Numbered from the stretch's first letter, positions 7,897 to 17,269 are shown. The stretch is DNA of 64,000 bases from Bilifractor sp002394235 (GCF_052118845.1 NZ_JBQKGJ010000007.1:1-64000), one strand, 5' to 3'. Notes: generated by a model not told the origin, from the sequence alone. Numbers and translations: made by a program.

Positions 7897-9315
7897 ATGG
7901 GAAAGAAAATGGCACTTGGTAAGGACGCGATGGGAATTCAGAAAACTATGCGCTTTAAGGATTATCTGGGAGATGGAATCGGTCAGCTTCCTTTAAATGC
8001 GGTTTCCTGTCTGGTGGGACAACTGACGTATTTCTATACGGATAAAGTGGGACTTGCAGCGGCAGCGGTGGCAACCATGCTCGTTATCGCTAAGATTATA
8101 GATGCGTTTACGGATTTGATCATGGGAAAGATTATGGATGATGTTACTTTCAGGGATGGAAAAGCCAGGCCATGGTTTCGGATCATGGCGATTCCGATAG
8201 CGGCAATTATTGTCTTGCTCTTCACGGTTCCCACGAAGGCATCCAGGGGTGTTCAGTCCGGTTATGTGCTGATCACAAACATCCTGTGCAGCGCAGTCAT
8301 CTATACAGCGATTGCCATCCCCTACGGCGCTATGATTGCCATGCGCACGGAGAGCAGCGAGGAGCGTGGAAAGATGGGAATATACCGCGCAGTCTTCGGA
8401 TATGTGGTCGGCATGATTATATCGATCGGTCTGATACCGATCACGAATCTTCTGGGAGGGACCCAGGCGGCATGGATCAAAGTGGCAGCTGTTTTTTCAA
8501 TTCTTTCCTTCATCAGCATGGTCGTTTTATACAAATCATCAAAAGAGACGGTCGCAGAGAGTAGGAAGGAAGAGGATGCGGAGAGCACAGAGGGCCCTGA
8601 CAAACTAGCTTTTGCACAGTCAATCAAGCTTTTATTCCAGAATAAATATTGGGTGATTATGTTGATTGCCAATCTTTTGATGAATATTTCCTACGGACTC
8701 TCTACTTCCGGAGGAACCTTTTACGCAAAGTATATCCTTGGCAACGACAACATTGTCGCGCTTTTGGGCGCTGTCGGTCTGATTCCAACCTTTGCGGGCT
8801 TTATACTTGTTGGTCCGATGACGAAGAAATTAGGAATGGCAAAGACCTGCCTGACCGGCTGTATCATTGGTATTGCCGGCTGTATCTATCGTGTATTCAC
8901 CCCATACAGCCTGATTTCCTGTCTGGTGGGTGGAAGCATGGTTACCTTTGCGAACATTCCAATCATGTGTCTGACCAGTGCACTGGTAAATAACTGTGTT
9001 GAGTACAATGACTGGAAGTTCGGACATAAGCTGGTCGGGATGAGCAATTCAGCATCATCCTTCGGGTCCAAAATCGGATCAGGTATCGGAGGATCATTGA
9101 TAGGGTGGATCCTGGGTGCGTGTGGATTTATTTCAGGCGCGGCAGCGGCAGAACAGCCGTCAGCGGTTACTGCAGGAATCTTTACGTTTTCTATCTATAT
9201 TCCGCTGGCTCTTTTGATCGGAATGACAATTCTGTTTAAAATGTACGACCTGGAGAAAATTTATTCGAAGATCGTGACAGAACTTGCTGAGAGAAAGAAA
9301 AAAGCTGTGAAATAA
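7897..9315 (+). CDS. GPH-family glycoside/sodium symporter
   Basis: A 472-residue, twelve-segment membrane transporter of the glycoside-pentoside-hexuronide:cation symporter family (MelB/XynP type). Diagnostic features are the N-terminal LGDGIGQLPLN and FYTDKVGL segments, the KIIDAFTDLIMGKIMDD motif near residue 70, followed by GKARPWF, and a second-half motif VEYNDWKFGHK. The ATG at 7897 follows an ACAGGAGGAG ribosome site. First gene of an operon with GH3 and GH78 hydrolases that both lack signal peptides, so it most likely imports intact rhamnosides or glucosides for cleavage in the cytoplasm. Confidence 0.92.
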   Translation: MGKKMALGKDAMGIQKTMRFKDYLGDGIGQLPLNAVSCLVGQLTYFYTDKVGLAAAAVATMLVIAKIIDAFTDLIMGKIMDDVTFRDGKARPWFRIMAIPIAAIIVLLFTVPTKASRGVQSGYVLITNILCSAVIYTAIAIPYGAMIAMRTESSEERGKMGIYRAVFGYVVGMIISIGLIPITNLLGGTQAAWIKVAAVFSILSFISMVVLYKSSKETVAESRKEEDAESTEGPDKLAFAQSIKLLFQNKYWVIMLIANLLMNISYGLSTSGGTFYAKYILGNDNIVALLGAVGLIPTFAGFILVGPMTKKLGMAKTCLTGCIIGIAGCIYRVFTPYSLISCLVGGSMVTFANIPIMCLTSALVNNCVEYNDWKFGHKLVGMSNSASSFGSKIGSGIGGSLIGWILGACGFISGAAAAEQPSAVTAGIFTFSIYIPLALLIGMTILFKMYDLEKIYSKIVTELAERKKKAVK

Positions 9316-9431
9316 GAATTTACGTAAGAATAATTTCAGAACAGAAATTTTCGAACCCGGACAACAAAGCTTAATTAGTCAAAAGAATGCTGCAAGTTTG
9401 AGGATAGCGCAGGAAAGGGTGTAATAATTAC

Positions 9432-11882
9432 ATGGACAAATACACAGAGGAAATGAGAAACCTGAAAATAAGACAGATTCTGGATGAGATGTCTCTGGAA
9501 GACAAGATTGCCCTCTGTTCCGGCAAGGATTTCTGGCATACAAAGGCATTTGAACAATACGGAATTCCATCTATTATGATGACGGACGGTCCTCACGGTC
9601 TTCGAAAACAGAGTGAGGAAGCGGATATGCTCGGCATCAATCAATCGGAACCGGCCACTTGTTTTCCTACAGCTGTGACGCTGGGGGAATCGTGGAACCG
9701 GGATCTGATTCGTCAGGTAGCTGAGGCGATCGGAGAAGAAGCACGTGCGTATGATGTCTCTGTCGTTCTGGGTCCTGGTATCAATATCAAGAGAAATCCG
9801 CTGTGTGGGAGAAACTTTGAGTATTTTTCAGAGGATCCATTTGCAGCCGGGGAAATGGGGGCCGCCTATGTAGAGGGTATGCAGTCGACCGGAACGGGAT
9901 GCAGCCTGAAGCATTTTGCAGCAAATAATCAGGAATACAAGAGATTTTCTTCGGATTCTCAGATCGATGAGCGTACACTCCGTGAGATCTATCTGGCCGG
10001 TTTTGAAAGAGTGGTCCGGAATGCGCAGCCTAAAACTGTCATGTGTTCCTATAACAAAATCAATGGAGTCTATAACTCGGACAATTATCATCTCCTGACA
10101 GAAATTTTGCGGGAAGAGTGGAAATTCAAGGGAATGGTTGTCACCGACTGGGGCGCAATGAATGACAGAGCAAACGGTTTTTCTGCCGGATGTGATCTTT
10201 CTATGCCCGGAGGTGCGATATCGGTAGATGAAGAAGCCATGCATGCGATTCGTGAAGGGAGGCTTAGTGAGGATAGTGTAGATCGCTGTGCTGCACGGGT
10301 GCTAAAACTGGTGTTCGACATGCAGAAAAATCGGGAGCAGCATCAGGAGACAATTACGCAAACAGAAAACTCACGGGGCTTTGATGAGACAAAACACCAC
10401 GAGCTCGCCAGAAAAGCAGCTGAAGAAGGTATTGTTCTGTTGAAAAACGAAAACCATGTTCTGCCGTTGAACGGCGGTGAGAAGATTCTGATTCTCGGAC
10501 ATATGGCGAAGGATGGACGTTACCAGGGAGCCGGAAGCAGTCATATCCATCCGACAATGCAGGATCAGTTTCTGCCCATGATGCCGGAAGCGGATTATCT
10601 GGAAGTGGTAGATGAAAAGGGACACCTGCTCGAAGGTGCACTTGACGCGATTGACCAGACAGCCGGAAAGTATGATAAAGTTATCGTCTTTGCCGGCCTG
10701 CCTTCTCAATATGAGTCGGAAGGATTTGACCGTGATACACTGGATCTGCCGGTCGGACATAAGCGGATGATAGATGAAGCAACCTTACATCACGCTCACG
10801 TGGTTTTTGTTCTGATGGGTGGAAGCGTGATGGAAATTCCGTATCAGGACCGGGCGGAGGGAATTGTATATGCCGGGTTGTCAGGACAGGCTTCAGGATC
10901 TGCTATCTATGATGTTCTTACCGGAGCGGTAAATCCAAGCGGAAAACTGACAGAAACCTGGGTTCGTTCCCTGAAGGATGTGCCGTCTTACGGCTACTAT
11001 GCCGGGGTTCGCAAGAACGCCCAGTATCGGGAGGGAATCTATGTCGGTTACCGGTATTATGACAAAGCGGGGGTGAGTGTGAATTTTCCGTTTGGGTTCG
11101 GGCTGAGCTACACAGATTTCGTTTATTCTGATTTGAAGATTTTAGAGACTGATAAAGCAGAATATCAATACGAGGTATCTGTCAGCATCAAAAATACAGG
11201 AAGCAATCCGGGTGCGGAAATTGTACAGCTCTATATCGGAAATCCACAGGATGGAATTTTTCGAGCGATCAAAGAATTAAAGGGATTTGAAAAGATTTAT
11301 CTGGAGCCGGGTGAGGAAAAAACGGTGACCATGATGCTGGATGCGAGGAGCTTTGCTGTATTTCAGGATAAATTTATTATCCCTTCCGGGAAATATACGG
11401 TTATGGTAGGGGCGTCTTCCGCAGACATACGTCTGAAGAAGAGTCTAATAATAGAAGGGGTAACCCTTTGCACCGAGAATAGGTTGAAGGGAAGCTGGTA
11501 TGAAGCGCCTGCAGGGCATCCTTCTCTGAAGGACTGGAGTCTTTTATTGGGAAGAGAGGTTAAAGAGGATCGGTCCCCTGTGAAGGGAGAGTTCACATCC
11601 GGAAATACACTCAGTGAGATGAAGGACTTCAGCTTTATCGCGCGTAAAATGTGTGAAATGATTGAAAAACAGATCGCGAAGAAAATGGGAATGAAGCCGG
11701 ACTATTCCAATCCCGAATTCCGAATGATGGTATCATCTTCCGTGGATTGTTCTCTGCATGGAATGATTGTCAATTCCGGTGGAGCCTTTCCAAAGAAGAT
11801 TGCGGATATGATCCTTGCAGAGGCAAATCATGGAAAAGCAGGAGCATTTATGGCTTTAATCAGAAAAGAACACAGGGTTTAA
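9432..11882 (+). CDS. GH3 beta-glucosidase (cytoplasmic)
   Basis: An 816-residue glycoside hydrolase family 3 enzyme with no signal peptide. The N-terminal TIM barrel (about 10-300) carries MTDGPHGLR, GPGINIKRNPLCGRNFEYFSED (shared over two motifs) and the SLKHFAANNQE segment; the nucleophile is Asp239 in VVTDWGAM. The alpha/beta sandwich follows (about 330-560) with AEEGIVLLKNE, then a fibronectin-III-like domain (about 590-670) beginning PFGFGLSYT. The last 130 residues are an extension often seen in clostridial GH3 proteins. It would remove terminal beta-linked glucose (or xylose) from imported glycosides. It sits between the GPH importer and the GH78 gene, only 12 bases before the latter. 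Confidence 0.92.
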   Translation: MDKYTEEMRNLKIRQILDEMSLEDKIALCSGKDFWHTKAFEQYGIPSIMMTDGPHGLRKQSEEADMLGINQSEPATCFPTAVTLGESWNRDLIRQVAEAIGEEARAYDVSVVLGPGINIKRNPLCGRNFEYFSEDPFAAGEMGAAYVEGMQSTGTGCSLKHFAANNQEYKRFSSDSQIDERTLREIYLAGFERVVRNAQPKTVMCSYNKINGVYNSDNYHLLTEILREEWKFKGMVVTDWGAMNDRANGFSAGCDLSMPGGAISVDEEAMHAIREGRLSEDSVDRCAARVLKLVFDMQKNREQHQETITQTENSRGFDETKHHELARKAAEEGIVLLKNENHVLPLNGGEKILILGHMAKDGRYQGAGSSHIHPTMQDQFLPMMPEADYLEVVDEKGHLLEGALDAIDQTAGKYDKVIVFAGLPSQYESEGFDRDTLDLPVGHKRMIDEATLHHAHVVFVLMGGSVMEIPYQDRAEGIVYAGLSGQASGSAIYDVLTGAVNPSGKLTETWVRSLKDVPSYGYYAGVRKNAQYREGIYVGYRYYDKAGVSVNFPFGFGLSYTDFVYSDLKILETDKAEYQYEVSVSIKNTGSNPGAEIVQLYIGNPQDGIFRAIKELKGFEKIYLEPGEEKTVTMMLDARSFAVFQDKFIIPSGKYTVMVGASSADIRLKKSLIIEGVTLCTENRLKGSWYEAPAGHPSLKDWSLLLGREVKEDRSPVKGEFTSGNTLSEMKDFSFIARKMCEMIEKQIAKKMGMKPDYSNPEFRMMVSSSVDCSLHGMIVNSGGAFPKKIADMILAEANHGKAGAFMALIRKEHRV

Positions 11883-11894
11883 TTTTGGAGGGAA

Positions 11895-14474
11895 ATGGGG
11901 ATGAAAGCAATCAGACTTAGAACGGAATACTTGACGAATCCGATGGGCATTGATATCCGTCGTCCGCGTTTATCCTGGAATTGTGAGGGCGGACGCAGAC
12001 AGACAGCATACCGGATTCGGGCAGAAAAAGAAGGGAGACTTATATGGGATTCCGGAAAAGTTTGCTCTGACCGGATGCATTTGATTCCCTGGGAAGGCGA
12101 CCAACTGCATAGCAGGGATTCTGTCCTGTGGACGGTGCAGCTTTGGGATGAGGAGGATAGAGCCGGAGAGATCAGCGAAGAGGCTTTTTTTGAAATCGGT
12201 CTAGGTTCAGCGACCTGTTGGAAGGCGAAATGGATCACCGGAAATTATAAGGTGAATAAGAAGGAACGTTATCCGGTCGATTGCTTCCGAAAGGAATTTA
12301 CCTGCAGACGGGCGGTGAAGAAGGCAAGACTCTACATCACTGCCTGCGGTCTCTATGAGGCCAGGATTGACGGCGTAAAAGTGGGTGATTTTTATATGGC
12401 ACCCGGTTATACGGATTACAGGAAGCGTGTGCAGTATCAGACTTATGATGTCACAGATATGCTTTCAGTGGATTCTCATATCCTGGATGTAGATCTGGCT
12501 GACGGATGGTATCGAGGAAGTTGCGGTGCTTATGGATTGAAGAATCAGTACGGGAGTGAGACAAAGCTTCTGGCGCAGATGGAGATCTGTTATGAGGACG
12601 GCTCATCGGATGTGATCGGAACAGATGCAGGCTGGAAATGGTCCGATCAGGGCCCGGTCCGTTTTGCAGACAATAAGGATGGGGAAATTGTGGATGCTCG
12701 TATGGATGCTTTTGCAGATTCTTCCTATGTTGGGTATGCAAAGCTGACAAGCCATGAGGTACTTCCGACCTGCTCCAATAATGTGCCGGTTACGAAACAT
12801 GAGACCTTTCATCCACTTATCACGACTGCGCCAAACGGAAAGAAGCTCCTGGATTTTGGACAGAATCTTGCCGGAATTATCTCTTTTCGTGTTCACGCAG
12901 AGAACGGTCAGAGGATGGTGTGGCGTTTTGGAGAAATGCTGGATGAGGAGGGAAATCTGACGCTCGCCAATATTCAGCTCACGAGAAAAAAACGGACTAC
13001 CCCCCTGCAGAAGATCGAATTTACTTGTAAAAACGGATGGAATGAATATGAGTCCCGTTTTACAGTTTTCGGATTTCGATACGCGGAGGTGGAAGGCGAT
13101 GTGGAGCTGGATCCGGAGAACATTGTCTCCATTGCCGTCTATTCCGATATGAAGACGGTCGGAAGCTTTAAATGCTCAGATCTGCTGTTGAACCGTTTTT
13201 ATCAGGCTACAATGTGGTCTGCCAAGAGCAACCATCTGGATATTCCGACTGATTGTCCGACCAGAGAACGTCACGGTTGGACAGGAGATGCGCAGATTTT
13301 TTTTGAAACCGCGGCGTATATGATGGACTTTGCCAGCTTCTCTAAAAAATGGCTGCATGATGTCTTTGACTGGCAGAAGAAAGACGGCTGCCTGCCGCAT
13401 ATCGTGCCCGACGGAGGCGCTGATTCTTATATGCGATCGATGAACGGATCGGTGGGATGGGCCGATGTCGGAATCCTGATGCCCTACCGTTATGCAAAGA
13501 TGTTCGGCGATAAAAGCATTCTGGAAGAGTTCTATGACGGCATGGCAAGGTATGCCCGTTTCATGGAAAAGCGGATGGGCGTGAATCACTCACCTTTAGC
13601 AGAAAAGATCAGACTTTCCCCAGAAAACCGGAAATATCTGGTTAATAAGGGACAAAGCTATGGGGAATGGGCGGAGCCTGAGGATGTATGTGCTTTCCGG
13701 TGGCAGGATTTCGTTACTCCCCACCCGGAGGTATCGACTGCCTATACCGCATATGTACTTCGTCTGATGGCGAACATTGCCAGGATACTCGGACACGATA
13801 GAGATGCCGGAGAGTTTATGCGCAGCAGCAATGGATGCCGCAGAGCATATCAGGAGCTAGTCAGCGGAGGAAAATACAGTCTGGATACGGACCGCCAGGC
13901 ACAACTCGTCAGACCTCTTGCTTTTAATCTTTTGAATGAAGAACAGACAGAATTTGCCAAGAAACGGCTGATCAAAGCGTTGGACCATTATGACTGGAGA
14001 CTTGGAACCGGATTCCTTTCTACTCCGTTAATTCTGGACGTGCTTACAGAGATTGATGTCAAGTATGCGTACCGTCTTCTGGAGAACGAAGATATTCCGG
14101 GATGGCTTTCTATGCCGAAGAATGGGGCCACAACCATCTGGGAGGCATGGGAAGGACCTGCGTCAAAGCAGGGAGGGATCGGATCCCTGAACCATTATTC
14201 CAAGGGAGCAGTTTGTGCGTGGCTGTTCCGCACGATGTGTGGAATTTCCGTGAACGGAAGAAACTCCTTCCGGATTGCGCCCAAGCCGGGCGGGAGATGC
14301 AGCTTCGCGGAGAGCAGCTATGACAGCGTGTACGGGCTGGTCTCCTGCCGCTGGGAAAAGGATGCAGAAGGAAATTATCATTACACGATCCAGGTACCGG
14401 CAAATACAACAGCAACCGTGGAACTTCCAGGAAGGGAAGCCTTCATAGCTGAGGCCGGATGCTGGCAGTATTAA
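11895..14474 (+). CDS. GH78 alpha-L-rhamnosidase (cytoplasmic)
   Basis: An 859-residue alpha-L-rhamnosidase. Domain order: an N-terminal fibronectin-like domain (8-105) with NPMGIDIRRPRLSW, a carbohydrate-binding beta domain (about 135-300), the conserved rhamnosidase beta domain (about 310-410), the six-hairpin catalytic barrel (about 415-770) and a C-terminal beta domain. Catalytic signatures are DCPTRERHGWTGD near 453-465, which holds the general acid, and TIWEAWEG near 745 with the second conserved Glu. No signal peptide. With the GH3 enzyme it would strip rhamnose and then glucose from plant glycosides such as rutinose-bearing flavonoids; the exact substrate is inference. Confidence 0.93.
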   Translation: MGMKAIRLRTEYLTNPMGIDIRRPRLSWNCEGGRRQTAYRIRAEKEGRLIWDSGKVCSDRMHLIPWEGDQLHSRDSVLWTVQLWDEEDRAGEISEEAFFEIGLGSATCWKAKWITGNYKVNKKERYPVDCFRKEFTCRRAVKKARLYITACGLYEARIDGVKVGDFYMAPGYTDYRKRVQYQTYDVTDMLSVDSHILDVDLADGWYRGSCGAYGLKNQYGSETKLLAQMEICYEDGSSDVIGTDAGWKWSDQGPVRFADNKDGEIVDARMDAFADSSYVGYAKLTSHEVLPTCSNNVPVTKHETFHPLITTAPNGKKLLDFGQNLAGIISFRVHAENGQRMVWRFGEMLDEEGNLTLANIQLTRKKRTTPLQKIEFTCKNGWNEYESRFTVFGFRYAEVEGDVELDPENIVSIAVYSDMKTVGSFKCSDLLLNRFYQATMWSAKSNHLDIPTDCPTRERHGWTGDAQIFFETAAYMMDFASFSKKWLHDVFDWQKKDGCLPHIVPDGGADSYMRSMNGSVGWADVGILMPYRYAKMFGDKSILEEFYDGMARYARFMEKRMGVNHSPLAEKIRLSPENRKYLVNKGQSYGEWAEPEDVCAFRWQDFVTPHPEVSTAYTAYVLRLMANIARILGHDRDAGEFMRSSNGCRRAYQELVSGGKYSLDTDRQAQLVRPLAFNLLNEEQTEFAKKRLIKALDHYDWRLGTGFLSTPLILDVLTEIDVKYAYRLLENEDIPGWLSMPKNGATTIWEAWEGPASKQGGIGSLNHYSKGAVCAWLFRTMCGISVNGRNSFRIAPKPGGRCSFAESSYDSVYGLVSCRWEKDAEGNYHYTIQVPANTTATVELPGREAFIAEAGCWQY

Positions 14475-14782
14475 GAAGTGAGTATGTATCACTGCACAGT
14501 ACTATAATCCTTCCGGAGCAGAAGTTTGTCAGAGAGGTTAAGATGCTGCCAATTGAAAAAACAGCTTGAAAAAACAGCTTGCTAATTTGGTAAAAGTGCA
14601 ATAAAATATAACTGTTTCAGAAATGAATCTATGAGATTTACCTAAAGAGTTAAAGAGTTATAGAGTATACGCACTGGAGTTGGATGGAGTCAGTCGAAAA
14701 GCGATAGAAAAAGACTATCGTCTATTGACTGACTTTTTCGTTTGCTTCCACAAAGCAGCGGACAAGGGAGGTTTTTACAATT
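14475..14782 (+). promoter_or_regulatory. glpK leader region
   Basis: A 308-base gap between the rhamnosidase and glpK. It holds an AT-rich promoter-like stretch (about 14580-14625), short AAGAGTTA-type repeats near 14645-14665, and the terminator-like hairpin described separately. No coding sequence is visible. The ribosome site GGGAGG (14766-14771) precedes the glpK ATG. Confidence 0.6.
14688..14743 (+). terminator. Leader terminator, probable GlpP antitermination target
   Basis: Outer arms AGTCAGTC (14688-14695) and GACTGACT (14727-14734) enclose inner arms CGATAG (14702-14707) and CTATCG (14715-14720). A T run follows at once (TTTTTCGTTT). It stands about 40 bases before the glpK start. 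GlpP of Bacillus acts on just such leader terminators, and glpP is present in this window. Confidence 0.72.
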
Positions 14783-16288
14783 ATGGCAAAGTATGTGATG
14801 GCACTGGACTCGGGTACCACAAGCAACCGTTGTATTCTGTTCAACAGCAGAGGTGAAATCTGCAGTATGGCGCAGAAGGAATTCATGCAGTACTTCCCTC
14901 AGCCGGGCTGGGTGGAGCATGATGCCAATGAGATCTGGCAGAGTCAGCTGCAGGTAGCGCGTGAAGCGATGCGGAAGATTGATGCCGCGCCAGAGGAAAT
15001 TGCGGCAATTGGCATTACGAATCAGCGTGAAACAACAATTTTGTGGGACCGCAGAACCGGGCAGCCGATCAGCCACGCAATTGTCTGGCAGTGCCGCCGT
15101 ACCGCTGATTTCACAGAAAATCTGAGAGTGAACCGCCCGGAAATTGTCGATATATTCAAGAAGAAAACGGGGCTCATTATCGATCCGTATTTTTCCGGTA
15201 CAAAAATCCGCTGGATTCTGGATCATGTCGAAGGTGCCCGGGAGATGGCGGAGAAGGGAGATCTCTGCTTCGGGACCGTGGACAGCTGGCTGATCTACAA
15301 GCTGACCAAGGGAAAGGTTCATGTGACGGATTATTCCAACGCATCCCGTACGCTCCTGTTCAATATCAACACGCTGAAGTGGGATGAGGAGCTCTGCGAC
15401 ATTCTGGACATCCCCATGAGTATTCTTCCTGAGGCGAAACCGTCAAGCTGCATATACGGAGAGACGGACAAAGAATTTTTCGGTGCACCGGTTCTGATTG
15501 CGGGAGCAGCGGGAGATCAGCAGGCTGCGCTGTTCGGACAGACCTGTTTCCAACCCGGTGAGGCAAAAAATACCTATGGTACCGGCTGCTTTATGCTGAT
15601 GAACGTAGGGGATAAGCCGGTATATTCCGAAAACGGGCTTCTGACGACGATTGCTTGGGGGCTGGACGGGAAAGTGGATTATGCCCTTGAAGGATCTGTC
15701 TACGTAGCAGGAGCTGCGATTCAATGGCTTCGCGATGAACTGAAGATTGTTGATTCCTCACCGGATTCTGAATATTTTGCGACAAGAGTCCCGGACACGA
15801 ATGGATGCTATGTGGTTCCTGCTTTTACCGGACTCGGAGCTCCGTACTGGGATCCGTACGCCCGCGGCGCCATAACAGGGCTGACCCGCGGCGTAAACAA
15901 ATATCATATCATCCGGGCAACGCTGGAATCTCTGGCTTTCCAGACCAGTGATGTGCTTCACGCGATGGAGCTGGATTCGGGAATTCATCTGTCTTCGCTA
16001 AAGGTGGACGGCGGCGCAAGCATGAATAATTTCCTGATGCAGTTTCAGTCCGATATCATCAACACACCGGTGAGACGCCCGGTATGCGTCGAAACGACGG
16101 CCATGGGCGCCGCTTACCTCGCAGGGCTCGCAACAGGCTTCTGGAGCAGCAGAGACGATGTCATGCATAACTGGTCCATAGACCGTGAATTCCGGCCTCA
16201 GATGGACGATGAGACCCGTACAAGAGAACTGAAGGGATGGAAGCAGGCCGTCCGTTCGACGCTCGGATGGGCCAAGGATACAGAATAA
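14783..16288 (+). CDS. glpK: Glycerol kinase
   Basis: A 501-residue FGGY-family kinase converting glycerol and ATP to sn-glycerol-3-phosphate in the cytoplasm. The length is exactly that of the family. Seen are the N-terminal nucleotide loop ALDSGTTSNR, WVEHDANEIW, the glycerol-site stretch ITNQRETTILWD, GAAGDQQAALFGQ, NTYGTGCF, and the adenosine motif VDGGASMNNFLMQ. A terminator-like hairpin stands in the leader, and glpP lies 10 kb upstream, so expression is probably switched on by glycerol-3-phosphate through antitermination. No glpF or glpD is seen alongside, so uptake and oxidation genes must be elsewhere. Confidence 0.96.
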   Translation: MAKYVMALDSGTTSNRCILFNSRGEICSMAQKEFMQYFPQPGWVEHDANEIWQSQLQVAREAMRKIDAAPEEIAAIGITNQRETTILWDRRTGQPISHAIVWQCRRTADFTENLRVNRPEIVDIFKKKTGLIIDPYFSGTKIRWILDHVEGAREMAEKGDLCFGTVDSWLIYKLTKGKVHVTDYSNASRTLLFNINTLKWDEELCDILDIPMSILPEAKPSSCIYGETDKEFFGAPVLIAGAAGDQQAALFGQTCFQPGEAKNTYGTGCFMLMNVGDKPVYSENGLLTTIAWGLDGKVDYALEGSVYVAGAAIQWLRDELKIVDSSPDSEYFATRVPDTNGCYVVPAFTGLGAPYWDPYARGAITGLTRGVNKYHIIRATLESLAFQTSDVLHAMELDSGIHLSSLKVDGGASMNNFLMQFQSDIINTPVRRPVCVETTAMGAAYLAGLATGFWSSRDDVMHNWSIDREFRPQMDDETRTRELKGWKQAVRSTLGWAKDTE

Positions 16289-16289
16289 G

Positions 16290-16375
16290 GATCGGGAAGT
16301 ACGAAACACGGAGCAATCCGTGACTTTTACAGTATTTGATAAGTATTTGGCACAAGGTATCGTACGTTTGTTCGG
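16290..16375 (+). repeat. Structured intergenic repeat, decayed copy G
   Basis: Directly after glpK. It shows the H2 region in mutated form (GGGAAGTACGAAACACGGAG, then CAATCCGT) followed by the tail TTTACAGTATTTG...TTTGGCAC. The stem is partly lost, so this looks like an old copy. Confidence 0.6.
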
Positions 16376-16475
16376 TATCATCGCGATTATAAATCAGGTA
16401 CCGGTTGCTTCTCTGATAAAAGGCTGTATAATGATAGCTATATCAGCAGCTATCATGACATCGGATATTTCACAT

Positions 16476-16604
16476 ATCATTTGACATGTGCGGCCTTGTG
16501 CCTGTCGTCTTTTACATCTATCATTTGACTTGTGTGGCTTCATGCCGGTCGTCTTTTGCATCTATTATTTGACATGTGCGGCTTCATGCCGGTCGGCCAG
16601 CATG
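16476..16604 (+). repeat. 44-bp tandem repeat, three copies
   Basis: Three copies with exact 44-bp spacing: the shared TTGAC begins at 16481, 16525 and 16569. Each copy contains TTGAC(A/T)TGTG and GCCGGTCG or a close variant. It precedes the 110-residue gene. Each unit carries a TTGACA-like element, so it may supply several -35 boxes. Confidence 0.85.
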
Positions 16605-16658
16605 ATGTGTTTGCGTTAAAGCTGTAATAAAAGAATTTTTTGCCGGAGGAAATAAGAT

Positions 16659-16991
16659 ATGGCAGATCTGAAGGATTGGTCTTTGCATTACAATGGAAAA
16701 TTTTTCTGGGTGCGCGGATATGTGTACCGTAAGTATGACGTAAACGACGGAACACCCGTGACAACATCCGCAATTATTCGTGTGGACAAGGATAAGGACG
16801 GGCTGGATATTTATACCGGACATTCTTATTACAGATGCGATTATGAGCTGCATGCGCAGGACCGGAACGACCTTTCTTATGAAAAACTTCTTCCTGGAAT
16901 TGTAAAATCAAACGCAATACCCGCAGATGTCCGGTCAGCTGCAGCAGAGGAAAGAGACCGCATAGAACGGGAAAAAAGAAACCGCAGATAA
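16659..16991 (+). CDS. Small protein of unknown function
   Basis: A 110-residue soluble protein starting at ATG 16659 behind a GCCGGAGGA ribosome site. The first 75 residues are rich in aromatic and beta-forming residues (WSLHYNGKFFWVRGYVY, then AIIRVDKDKDG), suggesting a small beta sheet. The C-terminal 30 residues are a charged helix ending in a run of Arg, Glu and Lys. There are no signal peptide, membrane segment or Cys motifs. I do not recognise it. Its last codons and stop are duplicated just downstream (17001-17023). Confidence 0.7.
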   Translation: MADLKDWSLHYNGKFFWVRGYVYRKYDVNDGTPVTTSAIIRVDKDKDGLDIYTGHSYYRCDYELHAQDRNDLSYEKLLPGIVKSNAIPADVRSAAAEERDRIEREKRNRR

Positions 16992-17100
16992 GCAATAGAA
17001 TGGGAAAAAGAAACCGCAGATAAGCATTGGATAACGCAGATCATTCGATGAGGCATATCATTGCTCATAAGGACACCTAGGAGTATTAATTTCCGGAAAA

Positions 17101-17148
17101 GGGATATAAAGTGTCGTAAAATTGTTATTTTGCGACACTTTATATCCC
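17101..17148. repeat. 22-bp-arm inverted repeat before the recombinase gene
   Basis: Arms 17101-17122 and 17127-17148 are complementary over 22 bases with a single T-G mismatch (which can still pair in RNA) around a 4-base loop TGTT. The core reads GTGTCGTAAAAT / ATTTTGCGACAC. No T run follows, so it is not a plain terminator. It stands 121 bases before the tyrosine recombinase start. Confidence 0.85.
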
Positions 17149-17269
17149 TGTCTGTCTTCTCTCATTCTCATCTTTATCCAGATTTTTCGCCTTATCTGAC
17201 GTGGTATTCTGATGTGATTTGGTATTCAGGAAGTCAGCTACGCATCGCAAAGCCGAAAGGATTTCATTT

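Noticed and set aside
16476..16604. 44-bp repeats considered as CRISPR or as plasmid-type iterons
   Set aside because: No spacers and no cas genes; no replication initiator gene nearby, and only three units.
17101..17148. Palindrome considered as the chromosomal dif site
   Set aside because: Its arms are much longer than dif arms and the centre is only four bases; dif sites have two about 11-bp arms and a 6-8-bp centre.
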